Positions 7,114-16,843 of a stretch of DNA of 53,642 nucleotides are shown here, in pieces; position 1 is the stretch's first letter; each line of letters begins with the position of its first letter. This stretch comes from an uncultured Bacteroides sp. (GTDB taxonomy: Bacteria > Bacteroidota > Bacteroidia > Bacteroidales > Bacteroidaceae), in assembly GCA_900556625.1 (NCBI GenBank), contig USPQ01000013.1, forward strand, positions 1 through 53,642, given 5' to 3'. The notes below the pieces were generated by a model that was given only the letters and a program-made list of their open reading frames with translations, was not told where the DNA came from and ran no database searches. Both the position numbers and the translations under genes were made by a program.

Positions 7114-10059
7114 ATGAGAAAATCAATTCTCTTGTTTGTGCTCTTTACTCTGATGAATATTCCTCTGTTGCTGTTCGCGCAGGGCGGATATCGGGTAACG
7201 GGACGCATTCTTTCGGCTGAAGACAATCAGCCTTTGATTGGCGTATCTGTATTGGAGAAGGGGACATCAAATGGTGTAATTACCGATATGGATGGTAATT
7301 ACAGTATCACAGTGACGAAATCTCCCGCCACTTTGCAATTTTCTTATATCGGGATGAGAACCGTAGACAAGCAGGTCACTGCTTCCACTCGTATTGACTT
7401 GTCGATGGAAAGTGATGCACAGCAGGTAGACGAAGTGGTGGTGGTGGCTTACGGTGTACGTAAGAAAGGGACCATAGCCGGTTCTGTATCCACCGTGAAG
7501 GCAGAGAAGATGGAAAATGTACCAGCCGCCAGCTTTGACCAGGCACTGCAGGGACAGGCACCGGGATTAATGGTGATGTCGGGATCCGGGGAACCGAGTG
7601 TGGCCGCTTCATTTCAGATTCGCGGTATCAACTCTTTGAGTTCGGGAACTTCACCTTTGTTTATTCTTGATGGGGTGCCGGTGTCCAGTGCTGATTTCAA
7701 CACACTGAATCCGAGTGATATCGAATCAATATCCGTATTGAAAGACGCCTCTTCTACCTCCATCTATGGAGCACGTGCGGCAAACGGTGTAGTGGTGATA
7801 ACAACAAAACGCGGACTGGCTTTGGATAAGGCGAAAGTGACGTTCCGTACCCAACTGGGTATCTCTCAATTGGCTCAGGATAAGTGGAACCAAATGAATA
7901 CGGAAGAGCGTATTCTTTTTGAAAAGGAAGTAGGTCTGGATAAAGGAAAAGATTATGATCTTCTTCGCAAAACGGATATCAACTGGCTTGACGTGGTGTT
8001 CAATAACAAAGCCATGTTGCAGAATTATGAAGTGTCCGTCAATCGTGCTACCGATCGTTTGAATTATTATGTGTCGGGTAACTTTTTCGATCAGGACGGA
8101 ATTGCGCAGGGATCAGGGTTCAGACGTTATAATCTGCGTGCAAATGCAGATGTGAAAGCTAGTAATTGGCTCAAAGTCGGCACTACTTCAACAGTGTCTT
8201 ATGAAGAGATAGAGCAGGCGCAGACTGGAGAATATACTTCTGTAACACCTATTTCCGCTTCACACTTCATGATGCCTTACTGGAATCCTTATAATGAAGA
8301 CGGTTCGGTTGCTTCCACTAAAGACGGAAGTTGGACGGGCACCAATCAGAATCCGGTCGACTGGATGCAGAATAACCCCGTTAACTATAAGAAGTACAAA
8401 GTATTGTCTACTTTATATGCCGAAGTGAGTCCCATTAAAGGGCTGACTATAAAGTCACAGTTTGCGGCAGATTATGCACACATGACGGCGTTCAGACAAT
8501 CATTCCCCAGTTTCTCCACCAATAATGGCTCGGGTAATGCCGGTCGTAGCTCCAATGACAGGCTCAGTCTGACGATTACCAATACCGCCAACTACCATTT
8601 TACGTTGGAGGAAAAACATGATTTCAATTTCTTATTGGGACAGGAAGGGGTGGATGCCCAGTCGGAAGGTTTCTCCATTTCCATGAGAGGACAGAATAAT
8701 GACCTTCTTACCAATATTTCAAATGGTACACTGGCCACTTCATGGTCGGATACCGGAGAAGGAAATGTTTACTCCTATTCGTACCTCTCTTTCTTCGGAA
8801 GAGGCGAATATAATTATGCCGGTCGTTATTATGCGGATTTTTCAGTACGTACGGATGCTTCTTCCCGTTTTGGCAAGGACAACAGATGGGGAGCTTTCTG
8901 GTCTGTGGGATTGATGTGGGATATGAAGAAGGAAAATTTTCTGAAGAAGTATGACTGGTTGACAACTACGCGTCTGGCCCTTAGTACAGGTACTTCCGGT
9001 AATTCGGACATCGGCTATTATGCATGGCAGTCTTTGGTGAAAGGCGGAATGGACTATATGGGCGAAACAGGTATTTATCCCGCACAAAGCGGTAATCCCG
9101 ATTTGAGCTGGGAGAAAACATGGACCACTAACTTGGCTTTACATCTGGGCTTTTGGAACCGGGTAAACCTGGACGTTGAGTTATATAATAAGAAGACTAC
9201 AGATATGCTGATGAATGTTCCGCAGTCTTATGCAGTGAATGGTTCGGGTAGCCGTTGGGATAATATCGGTGCAATGGTCAATCGGGGTGTGGAAGTTACC
9301 GTAAACGGTGATATACTCCGTACAAAAGATTTCTCATGGAACCTGAACGCGAACTTCTCATACAACAAGAATAAGATTACCGAACTTTATAGCGGTGTGG
9401 ACGAATACGAAATTGCAAGTTCCAATCTTAAGTATGTGGTAGGGCATTCGGCTACCGAATTCTATATCAACCGTTATGCCGGAGTCAATCCTACTAATGG
9501 TGACGCATTGTGGTATACCAAAGATGGTGAGATTACAACTGAATTCAAGGATTCCGATAAAGTGATGACCGGCAAGAGCTTTGTGGCTCCGTGGCAAGGT
9601 GGATTCGGCACGACATTGACGTGGAAAGGAATTTCACTGGCTGCGCAGTTCAGTTGGGTGGCCGACCGCTGGGTGTTCAATAATGACCGTTATCTGGATG
9701 AAGGCAATGGACTGTTCGAGACGTACAACCAATCCAACCGCTTGCTTTATGACCGTTGGAAGAAGCCGGGTGATGTGACGGATATACCGCGTTATGGAGT
9801 TACTCCGCAGATGGATTCCCGTTTTCTGGAAGATGCTTCTTTTTTGAGATTGAAGAATTTGATGCTTAGCTACAACTTCCCTCAGACATTGCTCAAGAAG
9901 ACTAATTTCCTGACACATTTGCGGGTGTTTGCGCAAGGACAAAATCTGCTCACATTCACCAAATTCTCGGAGCTCGATCCTGAAGGGGTAAGTAATATGT
10001 ATCAGGCACAATATCCTTCAACCCGCCAGTTCACTTTTGGTCTGGAAGTTTCATTCTAA
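7114..10059 (+). CDS. SusC/RagA-type TonB-dependent outer-membrane transporter
   Basis: Outer-membrane channel that, with its SusD partner, takes up an oligomeric nutrient using TonB energy. The 981-residue protein has a signal peptide ending near LLLFAQ, a CarboxypepD-regulatory-like domain (about residues 26-105) with the usual GVITDMDGNYSI motif, a VDEVVVVAYG segment (about 115-124), a plug domain (about 125-240, with SIYGARAANGVVVITTK) and a long beta-barrel ending in the C-terminal aromatic F (TFGLEVSF). It is first of nine same-strand genes with gaps of 3-32 nt. The substrate cannot be read from this protein; the partner genes (a subtilase and LRR lipoproteins, no glycosidases) suggest peptides or proteins. 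Confidence 0.95.
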   Translation: MRKSILLFVLFTLMNIPLLLFAQGGYRVTGRILSAEDNQPLIGVSVLEKGTSNGVITDMDGNYSITVTKSPATLQFSYIGMRTVDKQVTASTRIDLSMESDAQQVDEVVVVAYGVRKKGTIAGSVSTVKAEKMENVPAASFDQALQGQAPGLMVMSGSGEPSVAASFQIRGINSLSSGTSPLFILDGVPVSSADFNTLNPSDIESISVLKDASSTSIYGARAANGVVVITTKRGLALDKAKVTFRTQLGISQLAQDKWNQMNTEERILFEKEVGLDKGKDYDLLRKTDINWLDVVFNNKAMLQNYEVSVNRATDRLNYYVSGNFFDQDGIAQGSGFRRYNLRANADVKASNWLKVGTTSTVSYEEIEQAQTGEYTSVTPISASHFMMPYWNPYNEDGSVASTKDGSWTGTNQNPVDWMQNNPVNYKKYKVLSTLYAEVSPIKGLTIKSQFAADYAHMTAFRQSFPSFSTNNGSGNAGRSSNDRLSLTITNTANYHFTLEEKHDFNFLLGQEGVDAQSEGFSISMRGQNNDLLTNISNGTLATSWSDTGEGNVYSYSYLSFFGRGEYNYAGRYYADFSVRTDASSRFGKDNRWGAFWSVGLMWDMKKENFLKKYDWLTTTRLALSTGTSGNSDIGYYAWQSLVKGGMDYMGETGIYPAQSGNPDLSWEKTWTTNLALHLGFWNRVNLDVELYNKKTTDMLMNVPQSYAVNGSGSRWDNIGAMVNRGVEVTVNGDILRTKDFSWNLNANFSYNKNKITELYSGVDEYEIASSNLKYVVGHSATEFYINRYAGVNPTNGDALWYTKDGEITTEFKDSDKVMTGKSFVAPWQGGFGTTLTWKGISLAAQFSWVADRWVFNNDRYLDEGNGLFETYNQSNRLLYDRWKKPGDVTDIPRYGVTPQMDSRFLEDASFLRLKNLMLSYNFPQTLLKKTNFLTHLRVFAQGQNLLTFTKFSELDPEGVSNMYQAQYPSTRQFTFGLEVSF

Positions 10060-10077
10060 ACATATAACTATAAAACA

Positions 10078-11607
10078 ATGAAGAGTAAGATAAAGATTTA
10101 TTTGTTGTTGATAGCTTTGGGCACCGGCTTCGTATCATGTTTGGACAAGTATCCTGACGATGCTATCCAGGCCGGTCAGGCTATCAAGACAGTGGACGAT
10201 GCCAATCAGGCAATTATTGGCATTTATGCGGCATTCAAGGATGCTTCGCTTTATAGCGGACGTCTGACGTTGCTGCCTGATTTGCAGACCGATTTGGTGT
10301 ATGCAGTCACCGGATATTCCAATCAATACGGTGATTTGTGGCGTTGGAATATATTAGCTACTAATGAAGACATTGAAGCCGTATATGGAGCTTTGTATGC
10401 CATTATCAATCGTTGTAATTTCCTGTTGGATTACATTCCGAGTGTGCAACAAAGCACAACGGATGATGATGCGCTTGACAAATTGGAAATGATTCACGGC
10501 GAAGCCCTTTTTGCACGGGCGTTATGTTATGCCGAATTGATCAAGTTGTTTTGTAAATCATACGAAAGCGATGCGGAAGCAGAAAATGAGTTGGGCGTAG
10601 TGCTCACTTCTCATTATGATTCGGTAGACAATGCCCGCCGTGCTTCCTTGAAGGATTCCTACCAGTTTGTTTTGGATGATCTTGAATTGGCTGCAGAATA
10701 CTTGAAAATAGATGAAAAAAAGGTGTCGAAAGATGACCTCTACAGTACTACATATATTAATGAATATACGGTTTATGCTCTCCGTGCCCGCATTGCTTTA
10801 TATATGAAACATTATACCGAAGCAATCAAGTATTCGACTAAAGTCATTGATAGCGGTTACTATGTGCTTTCGAGCGCATCCATACAATATGGAAATACCG
10901 GACAGAGTTTCTACCAGTATATGTGGACGAACGATGCTTCGACTGAAATAATCTGGAAAGTGGGCTTTACATCTACTTCTTATGGGGGAGCTTTAGGTAC
11001 TATATTCTTTAATTATGACTATTCGACAGTACGTCCTGATTATGTACCTGCGAAATGGGCTTTGGAATTATACGATCCATATGATCTCCGTTTTTCAATA
11101 TTTTTCCAGACTTATCTTACCGGATATCCACACGCATTGCAATGGTCATTGCTCCAGAAATATTGGGGAAATTCCGTACTTATGGAAAGCTATAATATTC
11201 GCCACGTTTCTATGCCGAAACCTTTCCGGTTGTCGGAACAATATCTTATTCGTGCGGAAGCATATTGCTTCAAGGACTCGCCGGATTATGGAAATGCAGG
11301 CAAGGATCTTGGAACATTACGTGCTGCGCGTTATTCTTCATATAGCGGAGGAGTGAGTGTATCTGAAAAGAATGCGTTGGAAGTTATCGAGGAGGAGCGT
11401 GTGAAGGAACTTTATATGGAAGGGTTCCGTCTTCAAGATTTGAAACGTTGGCACAAGGGCTTTGAAAGAAAACCGCAAAGTGAGTCATTGAATAACGGCA
11501 GCAGTTTGAAAGTAGAGAAGGACGACCCGCGTTTTGTATGGCCCATTCCTCAAAATGAGTTGGATGCACCGGGATCTGATATCCAGCCGAATGAAAGCAA
11601 TAAATAA
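10078..11607 (+). CDS. SusD/RagB-family nutrient-binding lipoprotein
   Basis: Surface lipoprotein that caps the SusC barrel and binds the ligand. The lipobox gives C21 (GFVSC), followed by LDKYPDD. The TPR-like helical core and the C-terminal EERVKELYMEG and RLQDLKRW stretches, with a final VWPIPQNELD segment, are typical of the RagB/SusD family. At 509 residues it is normal in length. It starts 18 nt after the SusC stop, the usual pairing. Confidence 0.94.
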   Translation: MKSKIKIYLLLIALGTGFVSCLDKYPDDAIQAGQAIKTVDDANQAIIGIYAAFKDASLYSGRLTLLPDLQTDLVYAVTGYSNQYGDLWRWNILATNEDIEAVYGALYAIINRCNFLLDYIPSVQQSTTDDDALDKLEMIHGEALFARALCYAELIKLFCKSYESDAEAENELGVVLTSHYDSVDNARRASLKDSYQFVLDDLELAAEYLKIDEKKVSKDDLYSTTYINEYTVYALRARIALYMKHYTEAIKYSTKVIDSGYYVLSSASIQYGNTGQSFYQYMWTNDASTEIIWKVGFTSTSYGGALGTIFFNYDYSTVRPDYVPAKWALELYDPYDLRFSIFFQTYLTGYPHALQWSLLQKYWGNSVLMESYNIRHVSMPKPFRLSEQYLIRAEAYCFKDSPDYGNAGKDLGTLRAARYSSYSGGVSVSEKNALEVIEEERVKELYMEGFRLQDLKRWHKGFERKPQSESLNNGSSLKVEKDDPRFVWPIPQNELDAPGSDIQPNESNK

Positions 11608-11628
11608 TCAGTTTTAAAACCAATAAAC

Positions 11629-12543
11629 ATGAAAAAGATTTTTATCGGACTATCAGTCATATTCGCTTTTGCGCTTGGATTCTGTGGCTGCAACACCGAT
11701 TATGTTAAGTATAGCGGTCCCGATTATATCATGTTCTCCGATACATTGACCGTACTTCCGGTACAAAATAACGAGGAGTATTTTGATATACCGGTAGCGG
11801 CCACTGAGGCTTGCAGCTATGACCGCACATTGGGAGTGGAGATTTTGGATAAAAAGACGAATGCGGTGGAAGGACGGCATTTTTCCCTCGAATCAAACAC
11901 GGTGACCATCAAGGCGGGTGAGCGCATGGCGAATGTCCGTATACGTGGTATTTATGATAATATAGAGATTACTGATTCACTTGGAATGGTTCTTCAACTG
12001 GTCAGTAAAGAAGAATCGAAGTGGGAACTTTACGGAACTGAAACGAAAGTGATTCTGCAGAAAGTGTGTCCGTTCGATATTCATCTGTTCGAAGGGTATG
12101 CTTTAATTGTAAATTCCACTTATTTTAGTTCGTATATGCAGAGTGTAAGCCAGCGGCTGATTCGTACCGTAGTCGATCCTGAAGAGGAAAATACGATCAT
12201 TATGAAAGATTATTTCTACAAAGGATATGACCTTAAAGTGAAATTCACTACTGACGATTTACTTAATCCGCTGATTGAGATGGAAGATCAGCCTTTTGCC
12301 TCTACTACTGACGCTTTTGATACGATTTATGGTGATTGGGAAGTATGGGCATATCAATCGGGATATTATGTGTCTTATTATAGTACTTGTGAGAGATTCA
12401 TTTTTCAATATATGACATTGCATGTGCCGGGGATGCCGGCCGGAAAAGATGAAGTCGGAACTTACATCAATGCCGTGAAATGGGTCAGTGATGACGAAGC
12501 GCAGATTCTTATCGAAGAGGGCGTCAATAATTCATTAAAATAA
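11629..12543 (+). CDS. SusE-position lipoprotein, DUF4843/DUF4984-like
   Basis: A 304-residue lipoprotein with a hydrophobic leader ending in FALGFCGC (lipidation at C19 or C21). An early YSGPDYIMFSDT segment and a KAGERMANVRI beta-strand region resemble the Calx-beta/DUF4843 fold often encoded after SusD; the C-terminal half (with VWAYQSGYYVSYYS) resembles DUF4984. These family names are from memory. Its position after SusD suggests it binds ligand at the cell surface, like SusE/SusF, but no binding residues can be named. Gap to SusD is 21 nt. Confidence 0.75.
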   Translation: MKKIFIGLSVIFAFALGFCGCNTDYVKYSGPDYIMFSDTLTVLPVQNNEEYFDIPVAATEACSYDRTLGVEILDKKTNAVEGRHFSLESNTVTIKAGERMANVRIRGIYDNIEITDSLGMVLQLVSKEESKWELYGTETKVILQKVCPFDIHLFEGYALIVNSTYFSSYMQSVSQRLIRTVVDPEEENTIIMKDYFYKGYDLKVKFTTDDLLNPLIEMEDQPFASTTDAFDTIYGDWEVWAYQSGYYVSYYSTCERFIFQYMTLHVPGMPAGKDEVGTYINAVKWVSDDEAQILIEEGVNNSLK

Positions 12544-12560
12544 TAATAAAAAATAGAGAT

Positions 12561-14117
12561 ATGAGAAAGCTTAAACAAAAAAGCGTGGTTGCACCTATGC
12601 GGAAATTCTGTTTGGGAAGTTGCTTCACGGTTCTATTCATGGCATTATGTATCAGTGCTTGTTCGGATGACGATGATGATGCTGAAAAATCGGTTTTTCC
12701 CGAAAAACAAACCGTCAGTTGTGTTCCTAATGATGTAAAAGAGTTGAACTTTGAAACAAATGCTGACTGGCAGCTGACTTCTTCGGCTACATGGTGTCGG
12801 CTTATGAATGATGATCATGAGGATTATTCTTTGTCGGGAACTGCCGGAAAACAGACCGTTATATTGAAGATAACAGATGAAGCTATGTCTTTCGATGTAC
12901 CTACTGTTGCCCGCCTGACTATGATGATAGGAGCAAATAAGGCGATTGTTGCTGATGTGGTACGTGATAGTAAAGTACGTGAATTGAAAATATATGATAT
13001 GGAAGGCAATGAGATTCATGAAATAGAAGTCGGATATGATGATTATAAACCTTTCCAGATAAAAGCTAACTTCCGTTTTGCTGCAACGAATAGACCGGAG
13101 TGGTTGGACATAGCCGGAAATGCAATTGTGGGTAATGTAAATGAAATGACAAAAGGTGAGGTGAAGGTGGTTGATAACTCTCAGTATGCAAAGTATGCAC
13201 AAAATGGTACATTGACTTTTGTTGATGAAGATGGAGTGATGCCTTACTCGTTCCCTTTGGTATATAAAGGTATGAATCCGAAAAGTATTAAAATACTTGA
13301 TTCCAATCCTTGGAATTGGGAGGTGTCATTGGATGGCAAGACTTTCACACAAACAAGTAGCGCAGGCACCGGTACTTCAACAACCTCTACTTATAATAAA
13401 TTTATCCCCTATACAGTACAGGCTTTGAACGACAAAGTGGTTCCGGTATATATTCAGAAAGTAATTGAGTATGGAATGACGCAGATGAAGATTGGAGCGG
13501 AAGATGGGGTGGAATGGATGAAGCTTGAAGATGATGAAAAAGGTAATTTGCGGTTGAAAGTTGATAAATCTTCCGAAGAACGGGAAGGATACGTGTTGCT
13601 ATTGCCTCAGGCACTATATGATGAAATTAAAGAGGATTTATGGGAGAATCTGATAGAAACGGATATGGGAACATACGAGCAGGATATCAAATACACTTAT
13701 CAGCAAAGTAATCTATTGATCAATTTTGTGCAGAAAGAGAAAAAGCAGGAGGCGGCACAGGCATTTAAAGTGACTTATTTTGATTCTAGTACGAGTAGTA
13801 TGAAAGAAGCTGTTTGTACGAAAGTTACGAATTCGGACATAACAGATAGCTATCCTGAAATAAGCGAGATTTATACCGTGGAATATCCTTCTGCTTCCAT
13901 TGAAATTGATCCTTTGCTGGGTGATTTCGAGACTGACTGGAATATAAAGGTAAAACGTAATGGTGAAGATATAACTAGTGAAGGAATTTGTGAAGGTGGA
14001 GCATCGTCTACTTCAATCAGTGCTTGGGAAGAAGAAGTAACAGAGGAATTCCATATTCTGTTTGAGAAAGACGGTGAAACAAAGAAAGTGCTTATTGTTA
14101 CTCCCAACTATAATTAA
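12561..14117 (+). CDS. Surface-type lipoprotein, DUF5003-like
   Basis: A 518-residue lipoprotein of unknown function. The leader ends at ALCISAC, giving C34, and is followed at once by SDDDDD, the acidic tract that in Bacteroides marks lipoproteins sent to the outer face. Residues of about 40-135 look like a BACON or Ig-like beta-domain (NADWQLTSSATWCRL); the remainder is beta-rich and resembles the DUF5003 proteins of other SusCD loci (name from memory). An alternative start at 12597 (MRKFCLGSC) would give a more ordinary signal peptide. It follows the preceding gene by 17 nt and precedes the LRR protein by 11 nt. Confidence 0.7.
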   Translation: MRKLKQKSVVAPMRKFCLGSCFTVLFMALCISACSDDDDDAEKSVFPEKQTVSCVPNDVKELNFETNADWQLTSSATWCRLMNDDHEDYSLSGTAGKQTVILKITDEAMSFDVPTVARLTMMIGANKAIVADVVRDSKVRELKIYDMEGNEIHEIEVGYDDYKPFQIKANFRFAATNRPEWLDIAGNAIVGNVNEMTKGEVKVVDNSQYAKYAQNGTLTFVDEDGVMPYSFPLVYKGMNPKSIKILDSNPWNWEVSLDGKTFTQTSSAGTGTSTTSTYNKFIPYTVQALNDKVVPVYIQKVIEYGMTQMKIGAEDGVEWMKLEDDEKGNLRLKVDKSSEEREGYVLLLPQALYDEIKEDLWENLIETDMGTYEQDIKYTYQQSNLLINFVQKEKKQEAAQAFKVTYFDSSTSSMKEAVCTKVTNSDITDSYPEISEIYTVEYPSASIEIDPLLGDFETDWNIKVKRNGEDITSEGICEGGASSTSISAWEEEVTEEFHILFEKDGETKKVLIVTPNYN

Positions 14118-14128
14118 TCATTGAATAG

Positions 14129-16822
14129 ATGAATAAGAAACTATATTCCATATTATTTTTTGTTCCCTTCATTGCATGTTTTTTGGCAATGACTGTGGTA
14201 ACAGGATGTTCTGATGATGACGAACCGTTGCAATCCACTTATGGATATGTACAGTTTAAGTTATTGAAGAGCGCATCTGTAGACAAGGGAACGACAACTC
14301 GTGCAGTGACCGATCAACTGGATAAACTGAACGATGCGAAGAAAGTGAAAGTTGTCATGCAATACAATGGTTCAACTATTACTCAGACTTTACTGCTGGA
14401 TTCATATAATGCGGAAAATGCAGAGTTCGGATTGCGTAGTGATAAATTGAAGTTGCTCACGGGGACTTATACAATTATTGGTTATTACTTGTATGACAAG
14501 TTGGACAATGTGTTGTATGCCGGACCCGCTGAAGAGAACAATGTCTTTACGATTATTGCCGACGGTTTGCATACGCAAAAATTGAGCGTAGACGCTGTCT
14601 CACGGGGCATGGTCACATTTAAATTGGTGAAGAATTTCGTAAAAACCCGTGCAGCGGAAAGTGAGGCTTACCCGTTTAGCAATATCCTGGCAATAGATAT
14701 TACAGTGAAAAACCTTTTTACTCAGGAGCTGACGGAGATAAAAGGCGTTCGTGTGAAATACATGGAGGATTTTACAGATAAGCCTGCTGACGGATATACA
14801 GACAGAGGGCAGGAGACATCTTATGCTGAATGTGATACGGTGGCATGGTTGAAAGCCGGTACTTATCAGATAAGCAGTTATACAGCCTATTCGGATAAGA
14901 AGGCTAAAAACGTATTGGAAGTGGCTTCTGTGCAGACATCCGAGTCATTTGTGGTGAAAGACAATGAATTGACAAGTGAGGCCGAAGTACCTGTACGTCT
15001 TAACGAGACAGCCGAGTATATCAAAGACTATATAGCACTAAAAGCTATTTGGGAGAAGATGGATGGGCCGAACTGGAAGTATTATGGAGAATCTTCGCCG
15101 ATGGGAGTCAACTGGAATTTCAATAAGGATATCGACTTGTGGGGAAACCAGCCCGGTGTACAGTTATTGGATAACGGACGTGTGGCACTTATATCGCTTG
15201 CCGGATTTGGTGCCAAAAAGGCGGTACCTGATGAAATCGGACAATTTACCGAATTGAGGATTCTGTCATTAGGAACACATGATGAAAAGCTCGGCGGACA
15301 TCTGTTCGATGGATACTCTGTCAACATGAGCGATGAACAGCGCAGAGCTATGAGAATGGATTATGATACGAAGTTCCTTGCGAGAGATGCCCGTGAAGAT
15401 TTATCCGGCATTCTATGTAAAGGTATTAATGATAATCCGAATATGAAACCCATTAAGAGCAGCCGTATTTCTACGAAAGATGTACAATTCGGCACGTTGA
15501 CAAATGGAGTTACTGGTGTATCTAAGGCTATCATGAGGTTGAAGAAGCTTGAACAATTCTTTATAGCCAACTCACCTGTTCGCAGTGAGGGTCTCTTTAT
15601 AGACGTAAGTCCGGATTCTCCTTATTATGAAGAACGGGATGAATGGAAATGGGAGGATATGACTACCTTGACAGACATAGAAATTTATAACTGTCCTTAT
15701 TTGGAAAAGTTACCAACGGATATGCTGAAGAGCTTACCGGAATTGATTTCACTTAATGTGGCGCATAATACAAGTATTTCCGATGAGCAGTTGAAATCGG
15801 ACTGGGAAGAAATTATCGGAGACGATTCCAAATGTGCGGATAAAATTCAGTTGTTATATATGGGATACAATAAATTGAAGGAATTCCCTGCATATGACCT
15901 CTTGAAAAAGATGAAAAAGCTGACACTTTTGGATTGTACTAACAATGAAATTGAAACATTACATCCTTTTGGCAAGGAAGTCAGGTTGATGAAAGTGTAT
16001 CTGGATAATAATAATATCACAAAAATTCCGGGTGTCGAAGAGGAAAATGGATTGAAATATTTCTTTGGTTGGAATGATCTGGAAACATTCAGTTGCACGA
16101 ATAACCAGTTGACGGAAGTTCCGAATATCTTCAATGCCAAGTCCGATTATGTGATGGGAACGGTAGATTTCTCCAACAATCTGATAGATAAGTTTGAGGA
16201 TGGTGAGGAGCATAGGGGCATTAATGCTTCTACTGTAAATTTACACCATAACAAATTTACGGTATTTCCTAAACTATTGTTCGAGAAAGAGTCACCGATG
16301 CAAACTTTGAATCTTTCTGCTAACGGTATGACCACCATTCCTAAGGGAGCATTGAAAGGAAAGACATCTTTGGAGTATCTTACCAGCCTTGATTTAACTT
16401 ATAATAAATTGACTGCACTGACAGATGATTTTTATGTGATTAATATGCCGGTATTGTACGGATTGGATTTGAGCTATAATAGTTTTTCCCAATTCCCTAC
16501 TCAACCGCTGTCTATCAATTATCTGGTAATATTCGGTATCAGACATCAACGGGACGATAATGGTAACAGAACGCTGCGCGAATGGCCTACGGGGCTTTAT
16601 AAAAATCCGAGTCTTAAGGTGTTCAGTATCGGTTCAAACGATTTACGGAAAATCGAGGATACCATCTCACCAACTATCCTGGTGTTTGAAATCAAAGATA
16701 ATCCCAATATATCGATTGACATGAGCGCTGTTTGCCCGTATATCAAAGCAGGACAATATACGTTGATTTATGATAAGTCTCAGGATATTCGTGGTTGTGA
16801 TGCGCTTGATTTGGATAAATAA
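14129..16822 (+). CDS. Leucine-rich-repeat surface lipoprotein, DUF4458-like
   Basis: An 897-residue lipoprotein, lipidated at C27 (VVTGC) and followed by SDDDE, a surface-export type tract. The N-terminal part holds two copies of one domain (about residues 41-156 and 161-290): each opens with V-x-F-K-L and a TRA motif, and each has an AGTY or TGTY strand and an NVL turn. I recognise this as DUF4458-like. From about 300 it enters leucine-rich repeats, with an IWEKMDGPNWK lead-in followed by many L-x-x-L-x-x-x-x-N-x-L/I units, for example around 580-830. The LRRs suggest binding of a protein or peptide rather than catalysis. Confidence 0.82.
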   Translation: MNKKLYSILFFVPFIACFLAMTVVTGCSDDDEPLQSTYGYVQFKLLKSASVDKGTTTRAVTDQLDKLNDAKKVKVVMQYNGSTITQTLLLDSYNAENAEFGLRSDKLKLLTGTYTIIGYYLYDKLDNVLYAGPAEENNVFTIIADGLHTQKLSVDAVSRGMVTFKLVKNFVKTRAAESEAYPFSNILAIDITVKNLFTQELTEIKGVRVKYMEDFTDKPADGYTDRGQETSYAECDTVAWLKAGTYQISSYTAYSDKKAKNVLEVASVQTSESFVVKDNELTSEAEVPVRLNETAEYIKDYIALKAIWEKMDGPNWKYYGESSPMGVNWNFNKDIDLWGNQPGVQLLDNGRVALISLAGFGAKKAVPDEIGQFTELRILSLGTHDEKLGGHLFDGYSVNMSDEQRRAMRMDYDTKFLARDAREDLSGILCKGINDNPNMKPIKSSRISTKDVQFGTLTNGVTGVSKAIMRLKKLEQFFIANSPVRSEGLFIDVSPDSPYYEERDEWKWEDMTTLTDIEIYNCPYLEKLPTDMLKSLPELISLNVAHNTSISDEQLKSDWEEIIGDDSKCADKIQLLYMGYNKLKEFPAYDLLKKMKKLTLLDCTNNEIETLHPFGKEVRLMKVYLDNNNITKIPGVEEENGLKYFFGWNDLETFSCTNNQLTEVPNIFNAKSDYVMGTVDFSNNLIDKFEDGEEHRGINASTVNLHHNKFTVFPKLLFEKESPMQTLNLSANGMTTIPKGALKGKTSLEYLTSLDLTYNKLTALTDDFYVINMPVLYGLDLSYNSFSQFPTQPLSINYLVIFGIRHQRDDNGNRTLREWPTGLYKNPSLKVFSIGSNDLRKIEDTISPTILVFEIKDNPNISIDMSAVCPYIKAGQYTLIYDKSQDIRGCDALDLDK

Positions 16823-16843
16823 ACAATATAGAATAAAATATCA

